Origin: Agroathelia rolfsii
Taxonomy: Eukaryota > Basidiomycota > Agaricomycetes > Amylocorticiales > Amylocorticiaceae
Reading direction: 5' to 3'
Length of the DNA stretch: 64,000 nt
Assembly (NCBI GenBank): GCA_018343915.1
Contig: JABRWF010000006.1
Location: 3,906,001 to 3,970,000 of the forward strand
Shown: in pieces, positions 37,312 to 49,032 of the stretch
How positions within the stretch are numbered: position 1 is the first letter of the stretch
Layout: each line of letters starts with the position of its first letter
The notes under the pieces: model-generated
Databases searched by the model: none
Seen by the model: only the letters and a program-made list of their open reading frames with translations
What the model was told of the DNA's origin: nothing
Made by a program: the position numbers and the translations under genes

Positions 37312-40300
37312 TCACCCTATTTTGTTTCCATAAGTAATGCAAGGAGTTGGTTGGGAGAAACGCCTTACCCTCGCTATATCATGATCTAGATCATCAGCTG
37401 TCACCTCTGTTGGATGGACACTATCCTTTCCTCGAGACGGGTCATCGTGTTTACTCACGAGTTCAGTCGCGCTCACGTGGTAAGCGTCTGTGATCTGGTC
37501 GACTCGAACTTCCACTCTAGATACTCTTGCATTAAAGTCGGAGACAGAGAGAGTTCTGCTGACTTTACTTTCCCCATAACGCTGGAAAAACTCGCGTCCG
37601 TTGAGGCTTCCGAGGAAGGCGTTTGTCTCAACTAAAGAGAAATAACTTAAGCACAAGGAAAATGTTATGCTCGGCTAAAAAAACATACGAGGGGCAATAA
37701 TGATCAGGAAAAACAAGGAAAGATAACTTCTCGGCCAGGTAATATTCTAAAAATATAGTAAGATGAGCAGAGGGCATGTGTGGTGAGACATCCAAGTATT
37801 CACAGATACAAGACAAGTAAATATACATAACCTATCAAGAGCAGCACTCCGTTAATTTGAATCCCGACTTCTCAAGAAACAGATGTTCTTACGCAGCGAG
37901 CAGCCCGGTGTTAATTATATATGCCATAAGAGCGTTGATAGTCGAATCAGTCCTAGGAGACAGTAAGATCAGAAAAATAAGACCACTTATCACTAGAAAT
38001 ATCGGGAGAGTCCTACAACAGATAACCAGTGCGAAATTGAGAAAGAACCCTACATAACTATAAGGCAACCATGAGGTCTGTAGCAGCTCCGAGTCCGGCG
38101 CTAACCCTGCCATACATCTGGGAGAAAGATGGGACTAACTGGTCTATGATTCTGCAAAAAGTACTCACGATCGAATTTGTCCCATAAAACTCAGCGGTTG
38201 AAGTGTACTTTGTCAAACTAGAAAATACTTTTGTATGAATCATAAGTTGAGAGTTATATGAAGAAATCGATGTACCCCAAAATGCCAAGCACTAGGGCGG
38301 AGAATTCAATATACTAAATGTGTGATTGTATATTTTAACATACTTATAGATGTCACTGCAACTCGATTAGCTTATGATAATAACTAGAAGCTCAGTGGCT
38401 TACCAAAATGTCCAAGCGATGTAAACGCCTTGTCAAACGTTTGAATGAGTGGTGCGTACATGAAAGCATTGCCAACGTACTATCAAAATGCATGGTAAGA
38501 TGTTTTTACTGACTGGTAAGCAGAATAAAACGGTTAAAAATATTACATTTTCCTCAAAGTGAGATACTTACGGGTCCAAATGCGCCATATATAGAATCTT
38601 AAATGATACTACCTTTAGCTTAAATAATGTGCTTTGATTGAGATTTTACACACATGTAAACTTTGTTGAAAGATTGAATATTTACAAGCTTCATATCTTT
38701 CCAATAATTCCAATGAATACTTCAAATAATCATCTAACATCATGTCATACATGATTATTTATTTCATGATTTTACAACCGTTCATTGTTGAGATATTAAC
38801 AATTCTTTACATGCATATATTCATTGAAATAATATGCATATATTCTTTTATTTAATATTTTCAATATTTCATTATATCTAATCTTATCAGAGATAAGATT
38901 ATCATATCTGAAGTCACTTGACTTTATCATTTATGAATATCTTTTTCATAAATATTAAACAATTCCATTTAAATATTCATTTCTAAATAATTATTGTGAA
39001 TATTACTAATTGATTTTTCACGCCCTAGATCCTTGCTTATAAATCACCAAAATATTTACTAAGCAAGTTCATAATATTAGTAATATTTATAAAATATTAC
39101 TAATACAGATCTAATAATAGGATATTGAGATCAATAGACATTTTACTTACTAATACTATACAAATTACTTACTAAGCACACAGATTGCTTACCAAGCATA
39201 TTATTCAGCAAATAGGAATATTACTAAGCTGATTTATAAGCTGATTTGTAAGCAACCCTTCTTACTAAGCGGATTAGATAAGCACAGGATTGGCTTACTA
39301 ATCTTGTAGAAATTAGAATATTTTGTATTATATAAGCACCAGCAAATTCGGCTGGAAATGACAAGTTATTTCACTCAAAAATAGTGAGTTAAATAGTCTA
39401 CAAGACTAGCTCCTAGAGTACTAACTTCACCCCAGACTTACAAAGTCTACAAGACAAGACAACAAGCCTTTCCTAAAGGGAAACAAGTAGGTAGTCTCAA
39501 AGGGACACCGGCTACAGTCTTATCTTAAGTATAGCATAGTTACTAACCGCTTCCTACCTAGGAAACTTTGCCTATTCTTAGGAAACCACCCAAGCCTGCA
39601 CTTTTCTCTACAAGTAAGTGTTTGCTTCACAACAGGTAACTTGTGAGCTAGCATATAGCCACACTATACAACCCAAGAACTACAATAGTTTAACAAACTT
39701 GAAAAGATATAAATGCCTAGGCCAACATGACTACTTTTACTCTTAACATACGATTTGCATTGGCTTACCATTACTATGCAGCTTGCCTGTTAAAACTACC
39801 TTATGTTTCTATTCATACAGATATCGGGGAAAGTACTCACTGGTAACGACCTGCAAATGACTCAAAATATTTAGGTACTTCCGATACAGCATCATATGAA
39901 CTCACCACACAGTATGCTTGCGCATTTCGGAATTGCCAAATGTAGTGATGAAATAGTAATACATTACATGCATCACAAATGCTACATATATGGTGTTCAA
40001 AACGCTAATATTACAAGTTAGAAAATTGTCAGCGACACTACGTCAGGATTTTAAACGAACCATAGCATTGCGGCCTAGTCCATTAGTAGGCAAAATGAGT
40101 ATATCTTGATATCAAGGATGGATCGTTTAGATAGCTCACTGTGATGCGAATCCAGAGACCGTCAGCGCTTTTGTGAGATTGAAAATATGTAAACGTCTGA
40201 ACGCATGTTATTCCATATAGCCTTCGCCAAATATAAGCTTTTATCTCGGTTATGACGTCAAGGTACAAGGAGCGCGCACAAAGTAGAGAAGCCCATTCCC

Positions 40301-40347
40301 AAGAGCCCAAAGCCAAGAGTGCCGGACAAAGGAGGCTCGTTGGGCAT
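37312..40347 (-). pseudogene. DUF6534-type membrane protein gene, subtype B copy 2, disrupted by solo LTR
   Basis: The start would be 40347 (MPNEPPLSGTLGFGLLGMG) and the stop at 37312-37314. Exon 2 encodes LLYGITCVQTFTYFQ. The 14-nt exon is 40061-40074. The 26-nt exon is split by a copia solo LTR: its two parts are 39696-39716 and 38654-38663, with AACTT duplicated on each side. A second lesion is visible: the acceptor of the following exon reads CG at 38476-38477, where the sister copy at 44-46 kb has an intact AG. The C-terminal tail exon (ETNAFLGSLNGREFFQRYGE) is nearly identical to the sister copy. It is therefore a recent pseudogene of a tandem duplicate. Confidence 0.8.
38664..39695 (+). 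mobile_element. Solo LTR of the Ty1/copia element, 1032 bp
   Basis: It begins TGTTGAAAGATTG and ends TAGTTTAACA, and is flanked by the 5-bp duplication AACTT (38659-38663 and 39696-39700). It has the same length as, and nearly the same sequence as, the LTR at 55,065-56,096, in the opposite orientation. No internal sequence remains, so it arose by LTR-LTR recombination after insertion into a DUF6534 exon. Confidence 0.93.
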
Positions 40348-43300
40348 CCTAGGTATATTTGCAGGAATGCAAGACGAGGTGAAGTGCCGCATGCACTGCT
40401 CGTTACTGTTTATATATTAACCATGATCTATAGATCATGACATCAACGGAGCAAGGCCACATTACACCAATCAATCAGGATCAGGGTTGAAAAATAGCTC
40501 GTCCACAATATAACCAATATGACCAACTATTTCAAGCTGCCTGTGGTTAGTTTCCGCCTTGCTGATCAGCCATCAACACGATAATGTATTTGGAAGCGCT
40601 TAGGCCAATTACACGAATCATCTGTGTCTTAGGCATCTCTTGATTATCTTTATCGCTTTATTTGTTTTAGAATTTTAGCAAGGCGTCGGTGGAGCTAAGA
40701 ACGGCACGATGATGATAGCAACAAAAGATGTGATTGACGCTCATGTCAAAGCCTGGGCGGTAATTGCAGTGAACCGAAACTCAGATGACGATAAGGGGTG
40801 GAAGCAGACAAGTTGCTGTTCATCCAGCTAACAGCAAATTACTTGATTGATCGAACTAGATAGTCGGGCAATAAGCAGCGTAACCCCTTGTTAGTGGAAG
40901 TCCCAGTCGATGATTCGGAGGTCAATGTCGTACACATCCGAGTCAGATCTATTTTAAAATCCCCACCAATATTCATTTCATTGGCAGTTGGCCGGAATTC
41001 GGCCATCTTGCACTGCACGCTCTTTTTATCCGCGGCCGCTGTGGGCGAAATATAATTTCTCCTGCAATATATCTATAACATCTTGCAGTGGACAAATTGT
41101 GACGCTCCCGAAGGATTGTCACAGAAATGAGTGATGTCACACGGGAGACAGACACACACAGAGATCCATTTATTCAAAGTGGTAATATCAGGCCTTTAAG
41201 GCATTGGCTACCACTGCTACATGTGTTTGGTCATATATAGGCAAATATCGGCTGCAAGGTGGGTTAATAGGATAAACAGGTGACGATAACAAAATGCGAG
41301 TGCCCTGCGACGGGGTGAGTCCGAAAATACAATGTCAAGGTGAGAGTTTGGTACTAGAAGAGGGAGGGAGGGTGATATATAGGAGACAGGCGAAGAAGAA
41401 GGAAAGGAAAAAGAGAGAGAGGAAATAAGGGAAGGGAGGTGGATGTGATTAAATAACGTTGTGGTAGGGGAAACGTTTGGTGTTATGTACGCAGGATAGC
41501 GTCTTTGACAAACTGGAGTTTTTAACGAGGATGTTTAGAAGTAAAAAGGGGCCTTTAATGAAAATATGTAGTGAGTGTATTGTCAGGTTTTATCTCTGAC
41601 AGGTCAGTAGAAAGTATTCGACGGTTTCTGGGACGTGGCACCTTGTGCGGAAAGGGGAGTCAACTGCCTTAATCTGGGAGAGCAAGCCATTGAGAACTAT
41701 GTGGCCCGTGGGGAGCTATGCAATGATGCTTCCCACCTGTCTTGATATTCCCTGATATATGTTCAGTACAGGTTTAGATGGCGGAGTGGGGCCGATGCGG
41801 TGTAGGCGTTACCGGAGATATGAACAGGCTGAAGTTGCCGATTTAAAACTGATGTACTCTAGTGCAAAGATGTGCCTATTAATATACGTAGAAAATAAGA
41901 TTCAAATAGAGTAAAAAAAGTACTGGTAAGTTCCAAGACTACACAACCGAAAAGTGGGTGCAAATGGGTGTAGTCGTAAATAAGAAATACTACTAAGTAT
42001 AAGGCAGGTATTGTCACGTGCATAGCTTTTTTTGATTTATTTATTTAGAGTCCTATCAATGATGCTACTATGGATATCCTGGCTCTGAGCGTTGGCTGGT
42101 GGTAGGTGACTAAAGCGGGAGAGAGGTAGTGGGTGTGGTAAGGTATGTTTGGTATGTGATGGTGTGTGCGGCGGGAAGCTTGTTGACGCCTAGGGCGCGA
42201 AATCAGTTTCTAGGGCCGTGGCAAAGGGATCAAGGGGGTCGAAGTATGCAGCGGAGAGAAAAGGCCGTATAGGAGGGGGTGGTGTAGAAAAATAACATAA
42301 AATAGAGTAAAGTGGCAAGCTGTATGTCAAATGTTCCATGGCTGACAAACGGAGGCAGGAGGAAAGAGGGATTTGCAGAAAAAAAAAACAACAACAACAG
42401 GGGAAACAGATATAGTGTGATGGTGTAACGGTGTACGTTGTGCCTAGCTCGGTGCTTTGTTGGCCGATCTGTTACACAAGCATATATACTTTATATGGGA
42501 ATATATGGAGTATACATGTATATGTATTGGCAATATCACTAATATATAAGGTTTTGCCTATTTTGGACGAGGATAGATAAAAGGAATGCCCATGAGGATG
42601 GTGGCATAAGTACGAATATTCATCACAATAGCACTTTCAGGGAGCCTGATGAGAATGTGTCGGTAGCTGCCGGACCAGGTTTATTCCCCACCACAGAGCA
42701 TGGTCATGAGAGTAAGCAACTATTAGCGTGTTGAAGAAGTCATGATAAATCAATATGTCATTAAAAGGGCTCTTGAAAGCATGAACAACTATCGCTTTTA
42801 CCAATGACATACTGTCATGATCACCTTGCCACGGCTGTCACGCTGAACGTACTTTGCGAACGGCACCGTCGTTCATTGTTACCTCTTATCCGCGCTCTCA
42901 TCTCTCTATCTACATCTACACCTGGTCTTACCTCTTCACTTCTTGTCCTACTATTCTTATCCTTGTCTCACCTTGGTCATGTGCAGACTAGCTTACTCAC
43001 CACCTCGTATTGTTCTTGGTCTCAGTTCTGACTGCCTTACCAATCCATTGACGTCAATGATCTAAGTATCTGTCTTACTTGTCTTGTTCTATTCATGTAT
43101 ATATATTTGCTAGAGGAGTCCTACTAGCTCCTCATTGAATCAACACCAGTGATCCGCCTTATTGTGTTTCCGTGTGATCTGTGTCGTCGCCTTCTCGCCC
43201 ACTCCCCCCCTCTCTCTCTCCTCCCTTTCATCGAGTCCTGTGCTATTGTTGTGACGCAGTTCTCACACATACGCTTTTGGCTAGAACAGATGATCTGATA

Positions 43301-43861
43301 TACCTTGGTGATCAAGAAATCACACTAAAAACCACCGACTTCCAGAATTTCTATATCTTCTCCAGATTTTACTTGGCTCAAGGAATTTTTGTTTTCTGAG
43401 CATATTGTCAGTTTCTTCTTTTCAGGAAAGATTGTTTTACCACAAAATAAAATAATAGTTACAGTGTTGGTATTTAGCATATATGCACCTTATACACTTT
43501 TATAGACAGCAAACTTTTCAAAAATCTAATCATTCGCATTTCTAGAGAGCGTATATAAGGTCTCATATGATTTTTTTCCGAGAGAAACAATAAGGAAATG
43601 ACTGAAACATAAAAATATGCCATTACAGGAACCTTTAAGAACGGCGAGCATGTCGTCATATACATGAACGAATAATAATTTACAATCATTGATAAAAAAG
43701 AATAGTTTTTAGACGATTATTTACTAAGTGATAAAAACTGCCATGGGGAGTTTGCGATCGCATTTCTCTTCGTTTTTACCTTCAAGTTTTGGTAGCGCGC
43801 CCACAAATAACCGCGTAAGGCTAATCATACAGTAAAAGTAACCGCATTCGAAGACGTCAGA
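40348..43861. other. Gene-free part of duplication unit 1 and junction
   Basis: No host gene seen. It contains a 1.4-kb piece at about 41,098-42,478 absent from unit 2. That piece has TGTGAC...GTTACACA ends but no clear target duplication, so an LTR origin is only possible. It also holds the 455-bp solo LTR at 42,813-43,267. Confidence 0.45.
42813..43267. mobile_element. Solo LTR, 455 bp, unclassified family
   Basis: It begins TGTCATGATCACC and ends GTTCTCACA, flanked by the 5-bp duplication CATAC (42808-42812 and 43268-43272). The duplicated block at about 47,200 lacks it, which gives the empty site. A TATATATA stretch lies near 43,097. Size and ends suggest a Ty3/gypsy LTR, but there is no internal sequence to confirm the family. 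Confidence 0.8.
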
Positions 43862-46800
43862 TCACCCTATTTTGTTTCCATAAGTAATGCAAGGAGTTGG
43901 TTGGGAGAAACGCCTTACCTTCGCTATATCATGATCCAAGTCGTCAGCCGTCACCTCTGTTGGACGGACACTATCCTTGTCTTGAGACGAGTCATCATGC
44001 TTGCTCATGAGCTCAGTCGCATTCACATGGTAAGCGTCTGTGCTCTGGTCGACTCGAACTTCCACTCTGGATACTCTTGCGTTAAAGTCAGAGACAGATA
44101 GAGTTCTGCTGACTTTGCTTTCCCCATAACGCTGGAAAAACTCGCGTCCGTTGAGGCTTCCAAGGAAAGCATTTGTTTCGACTGAGAAGAAACAGCTTAG
44201 GGGGGAGTAAAATGTCATGTTCGGCTAAAGAACTCACGAGGAGCGATTAAGAACAGGAAAAACAAGGAAAGGTAACTGCTTGGCCAGGCAACATCCTAGA
44301 AACGTAGCAAAATGAGCAGAGTTCTAGGTGTGGCAAGGTATCCAAACGTTTACAGATATGAGACAAGCAAATACGCATAGCCTATGAAGAGCAGCAGATT
44401 ATTAATCGGATGCTCAAGTTATCAAGAAGACCAATATTCTTACGCAGCGAGCAGCCCAGTGTTAATTATATATGCCATGAGAGCATCGATAACCGAATCG
44501 GTCCTAAGGGACAATAAGATCAGCAAAAGACGACTACTTATCAGTAAAAACATTGGGAGAGAGGTACATTGGATGCCCAGTGCGCGATTGAGAAAGGATT
44601 CTGCATAGGTATAAAGCAGCCATGAGATCTGTAGCAGTTCCAAATCCGGCGGCAATTCTGATGTATATCTGGAAGAAAGATGAGAATCATTTGTCTGTGA
44701 CTTTGCAGAAAGTACCTACGGTTGAAGTTGTTCCGAAAAAGTTGGTGATCGAAGTGTATTTGGTTAAACTGTCAGATTTTTGTGTTGAGCATTATTCAGT
44801 AAAGCTATTTAATAAAATTGGTATACCCCAAAACGCCGAATGCTAGAACAGCATTGTTACAGCGACTTCAATACACTAAGCTTGTGATTATATGTTTTAA
44901 CGTACTTATAGATGTCACTGCAGTTCAATTAGCTTATGATCATAATTAGAAGCTCAGTGGCTTACCAAAGTGTCCAAGCGAGGTAAAAGCCTTGTCAAAC
45001 GTTTGAATGAGTGATACGGACGTGAAAACATTGCCAACTTACTATCAAAATGCACGGTAAGATGTTTTTACTGACTGATAAGCATAATTAAATGGTTAAT
45101 AGTATTAAATTTTCCTCAAAACAAGGAACCTACGAGACCAAATACGCCATATATAGAATCTTGAATGATACCACCTTTAGCTTAAATAACGTGCCTTGAT
45201 TGAGATTTTACATACATGTAAACTTGAAAAGATATGAATGCCTAGGCGAACATGACTACTTTTACTCTTAACATACGATTTTTATTGACTTACTAGTACT
45301 ATGCAGCTTGCCTTTAAGAAAATGTTATATTTATATCCATATAGAAACTAGGGAAGAATACTCACCGGCAGCGACCTGCAAATGACTCAAGACATTTAGG
45401 TACTTCTGACGCAACTATGTATGAGCTCGAACTCACCACACATTATGCACGCGCATGTTAGAATTGCCAAATGCGGTGATGAGATAATAATAGAGCACAT
45501 GCATCACAAATGCTACATGTACAGTATTCAAGATGCTGATGTTACGAGTTAGCAAATTTTTGGGGACACCGTGTTGAGATTTCAAACGAACCATAACACT
45601 GCGGCCTAGCACATCGAGAGGCCAAATGAGTACATTCCGATATCAAGGATCGATCAGCCTGATTGCTTACTATGATACGAATCCAGAGGTCATCCGCGCC
45701 TTTGTGGGATTGGAAATATGTAAATGTCTGAGCGCATGTTATTCCATAGAGCCTTCACCAAATATAAGCGCCTATTGCGATTATGACATCAGCATACAAG
45801 AAGTACGCACAACGTGGAGAAGCCCATCCCCAAGAGGGCAATGCCAAGAGTATCGGGTAAAGAAGGCTCAGTAGACATCTTGTGTGTATTTGCAAGAACG
45901 CAAGACGGGGTGAAATGCCGTCTGCACTGCTCGTCACATTGTTTATATATATCAACCTTGTTATATAGATCATGATATCAACGGAGCAAGGTCACATTAC
46001 AATGTTTCACCAATCAATCAGGGTTGCTCTAAGAATCTAGTTTGAAAATGAGTGCATTCATAACATGACCTAAATGGCCAACTATCCCAAACAGCCTGCT
46101 GTTAGCTCTCACTTTGTTTACCAGCCATCAACACGACGATGCATTCGAAGCGCTTAGATCGGCTGCATGAGTCAGCTATATTTCAGGTGCCTCCTGATGG
46201 TAATTTTTAACGTTCCATTTCTTTGGGAGTTCCGGCATGGCATCGGTGGGGCTAAGAACAGCATCATGATGATCGCAACAAAAGATGTGACCAACACTCA
46301 TGTGAGGGCCTGGGTGGCAATTGTAGGGAGTTAAGCTCAAATTCAAGCTCAGATGACGATAAGGGGTGGCAGCAGACAAGTTGCTGTTCATCCAGCTAAC
46401 AGTAAAATACGTGATTGATTAAATTAGACAGTTGGGGAATATGCAGCGTAACCTCTCGCCAGTGGAGGTCCCAGTCGATGATTCGAAGGTCGATGTCATT
46501 ATGGTACACACTCCGAGTCAGATCTATTTCAATCTCCGCAGACATTAAGTTTCATCGGCGTAGTTGACCGCAATTCAATGATCTTGCACTGCATACCTCG
46601 GACATTTCTACTCTCAGAGTGTCTTTAAAGGCACGTTGCAATGCATCATCGGACTGTCAGGAGGTGCTTTCTTTTGCATCGTAATTAACTCCTAGTGTCC
46701 TGGGTCTGGTAGTTCTGACTGTGGAGGAATTCTCATCTATAGTACCATAGCGCTCTACTACAATTTAAATCGCAATTTTTTCAGTCTCAGAAAGAGTTCC

Positions 46801-47300
46801 TTATGATCCATAGTATCTGAATACTCAAGAGTGAATTATAATATCATCAGATTGAGGCATGACTATAGCTTGTGTTGATCCTTAGTATCCACCATTTCAT
46901 CTCCCTTCCCCCTAGTGCAAGATCAACACCAATGCTCAAGAGGGTCTTTCTTAATCGCATGTCCACTTAAACCCTAGGTCCTGATCCTATGATGAAAGGA
47001 GTTCCCGTGGGGATGGTGACGCGGATACAATATCCATCACAACAGTACTTTCAGGGAGCCTGATGAGAATGTGTTAACAGCTCCTGGACCAGGTTTATTC
47101 CCCATCACTATGGGTATGACCACAAGAGTAAACAACTGCTAGTGCATCGAAGAAGTGATGATAAAAAATCAAGATCTCATCAAAGGCGCTCTTTAGTGCA
47201 TGATCAACCAGTATCTTACGAATGGCATGTGCTCTTGACTGGAGTGGACGACCTGGTATACCTTGATAATCAAAAAAAAAAGAAATAGAATATAACAACA
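43630..47300. repeat. Segmental duplication, unit 2
   Basis: Collinear partner of 37,090-43,400 without the three insertions. It contains the intact-looking DUF6534 copy at 43,862-45,878. Confidence 0.75.
43862..45878 (-). CDS. DUF6534-type membrane protein, subtype B copy 3
   Basis: The start is at 45878 (MSTEPSLPDTLGIALLGMG) and the stop at 43862-43864. The first nine exons are 45811-45878, 45671-45752, 45592-45605 (14 nt), 45437-45535, 45366-45375 (10 nt), 45294-45311 (18 nt), 45216-45241 (26 nt), 45134-45159 (26 nt) and 44966-45037. They stay in frame and encode YGITCAQTFTYFQ, WSLP, FYIWRIW and IQTFDKAFTSLGHF. Later exons include RTDSVIDALMAYIINTG and the tail ETNAFLGSLNGREFFQRYGE. Sister of the broken copy at 37-40 kb. 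I did not model every 3' exon boundary. Function unknown. Confidence 0.78.
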
Positions 47301-47501
47301 AAAAAATATCATTCTTAAATGTACATTGATCAAATGAATATCGTGATACGAATTGAATCTACAATACAGGTCGTGAAAGTTGGATGAAGATAGATGATGA
47401 TGATAAAGTCCATAAGATTGCAGGTCGTGGGTGAGTCGTTGTCGTGGGCGTGCAAGGCGTATAAAAGGGATAACTAGAGGTCAGGCATTCACCTAGAGCC
47501 T
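45879..47501. other. Gene-free part of duplication unit 2
   Basis: Contains the 5' flank of the DUF6534 gene and the duplicated downstream block (46,996-47,270). No further gene seen. Confidence 0.4.
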
Positions 47502-49032
47502 TTAGTTGGTCTCGGCGTCCGTCTTCGCTGTTCGTGCAAAGCCCACACGTGAGTTGGTGGTATCGAAGACGGAATAGAAACGTTCCCTAGAATGGAAAGA
47601 AATATTTAGCACTCCGAGAAAAGGAACTTGATCGATAGACACTTACAAGAACGTATATCCGTCGATAAAGTCCAGACCTTCACCGCTCATACTTCCCAAG
47701 TCACTGACGACGAGGTAAATCTGTCCGCTAACACCGCCGATGTCCGCATTCAACGCACGGGGCCAGATCTGCGCGTTTGGCGTGAGCGAATATGTTTGAT
47801 CGCCAACTTGGAAATGTAGGTCTTCCAATGCGTCGTACTGCTCCTGGGTGATAGTCAACAGACCCGTCGTCGCGTCCTCAGTCGCACCCGTGAGGGATTT
47901 ATACTTTGAGAACGCGTCCGAGGCGATAAGGACAAGCGTGGTACCGGTATCGACGATACCGGAAGTCGTAGAGAGGATTTCGGTAGAGCCATAGGAGACA
48001 CTCTGGTCGATACCCCAATATTTGCTTGCGGGCGAGGTGGTCGTGATGGGGGTGTAGTGCACATCAGAGGTGATCTATGGGGGATACAGGTGGAATGATG
48101 AGAAAGAGACGCGGGATATCACAATAAAAGTAAAATTACCTTGGATTCATCAACGCCGCCAAAGTAAAGCTCGCCGTTGAAGTCATGGTCAGATGTCGCA
48201 GGGGCATAGTAGATGCCGATGGATTCAGTATTGATCGTACCCTGCGAGTATAGGTTATCTCTGAAGCGAGTAATTTTTAGAACTCTCCAAAGATGAAAGT
48301 GGAGATGGCAACGCACGATACTGTAGGGACGCTCTCCTTGCCCATGACAGTTCCAGATGTAAGCGCAACAGGTCCAATTCCAAGGATGCCGTCAACGCCA
48401 GAGAAGCCTTCGGCGTAATCCGATACACCAATCAGCTGTTCAGTGATAACGAGCGAGGGCGCAAGGGTGACGGTATCGGTATGCTCGACGCCGACGAACA
48501 TGCCTGAGCCATAGGAGACTTCCTGTAGCGCTGTTAGGGTAGGCGAATATCACAAAGACGAGTCAACGCACAATGGGAAGGTATGTGCTCTTGCTAGTAG
48601 AAGTCTTAACATATGCCTTGTCGGCACCGACCCAGGTGTTAGAAGAACCTGTGTCAATCAAGAGCGCTGTGGGGCAGTATCAACCTTCAGTCAAGTTAGC
48701 TACACCAAGATGCAACAGTGTAACAGACTGTAGTTTGTCGCGGGCGATCCTACGCCAACCTGAGCCGTATATGTGACAGCCGTGTTGGTGACGGGTACGG
48801 CACCCTCATGGCGCCTGCGGACAGCTGTGCCAAAGGACTGCGCATGTGCCTTGTGCTTCATGTGCGCAGCGCGAGCACGGTCCGCGGAAATGATATTCCT
48901 CATACCCGTAGCTTTGACGGATGCACGGAAGGGCATCATTGCAGGGGATCCTGCCTCGGGAAGCGAGGCATGTGCGCCGAGTGGTGAGAGACCAAGGCCA
49001 AGGGCGAGCAGGACGAACGGGGCGGTAATCAT
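47502..49032 (-). CDS. Secreted pepsin-like aspartic protease (A1 family)
   Basis: Six exons: 48729-49032, 48572-48666, 48317-48522, 48140-48260, 47647-48074, 47502-47586. They sum to 1239 nt, 412 aa. A hydrophobic N terminus (APFVLLALGLGLSPLGAHA) is a signal peptide, and a basic propeptide follows (VRRRH). The two catalytic aspartates are in LIDTGSSNTWVGA (Asp near 106) and GIVDTGTTLV (Asp near 284). The flap region is VSYGSGMF, and GIGPVAL, DNLYSQGTI and GELYFGGVD also match the family. The C-terminal FYSVFDTTNSRVGFA is standard. It probably acts outside the cell or in the vacuole on proteins at acid pH. The related fungal family is often called polyporopepsin-like. No GPI signal is seen. 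Confidence 0.93.

Larger units (their letters stand above)
37090..43400. repeat. Segmental duplication, unit 1
   Basis: This stretch aligns collinearly with 43,630-47,300: shared sequence before the DUF6534 gene, the gene itself, and a downstream block (42,574-42,806 plus 43,268-43,320 against 46,996-47,270). Unit 1 is longer because of three added pieces: a copia solo LTR (38,664-39,695), about 1.4 kb at 41.1-42.5 kb, and a second solo LTR (42,813-43,267). Confidence 0.75.

Noticed and set aside
41098..42478. A 1.4-kb solo LTR with TGTGAC...GTTACACA ends
   Set aside because: The flanks CAAAT and AGCAT do not match, so no target duplication supports it. It is mentioned only as an insertion relative to unit 2.
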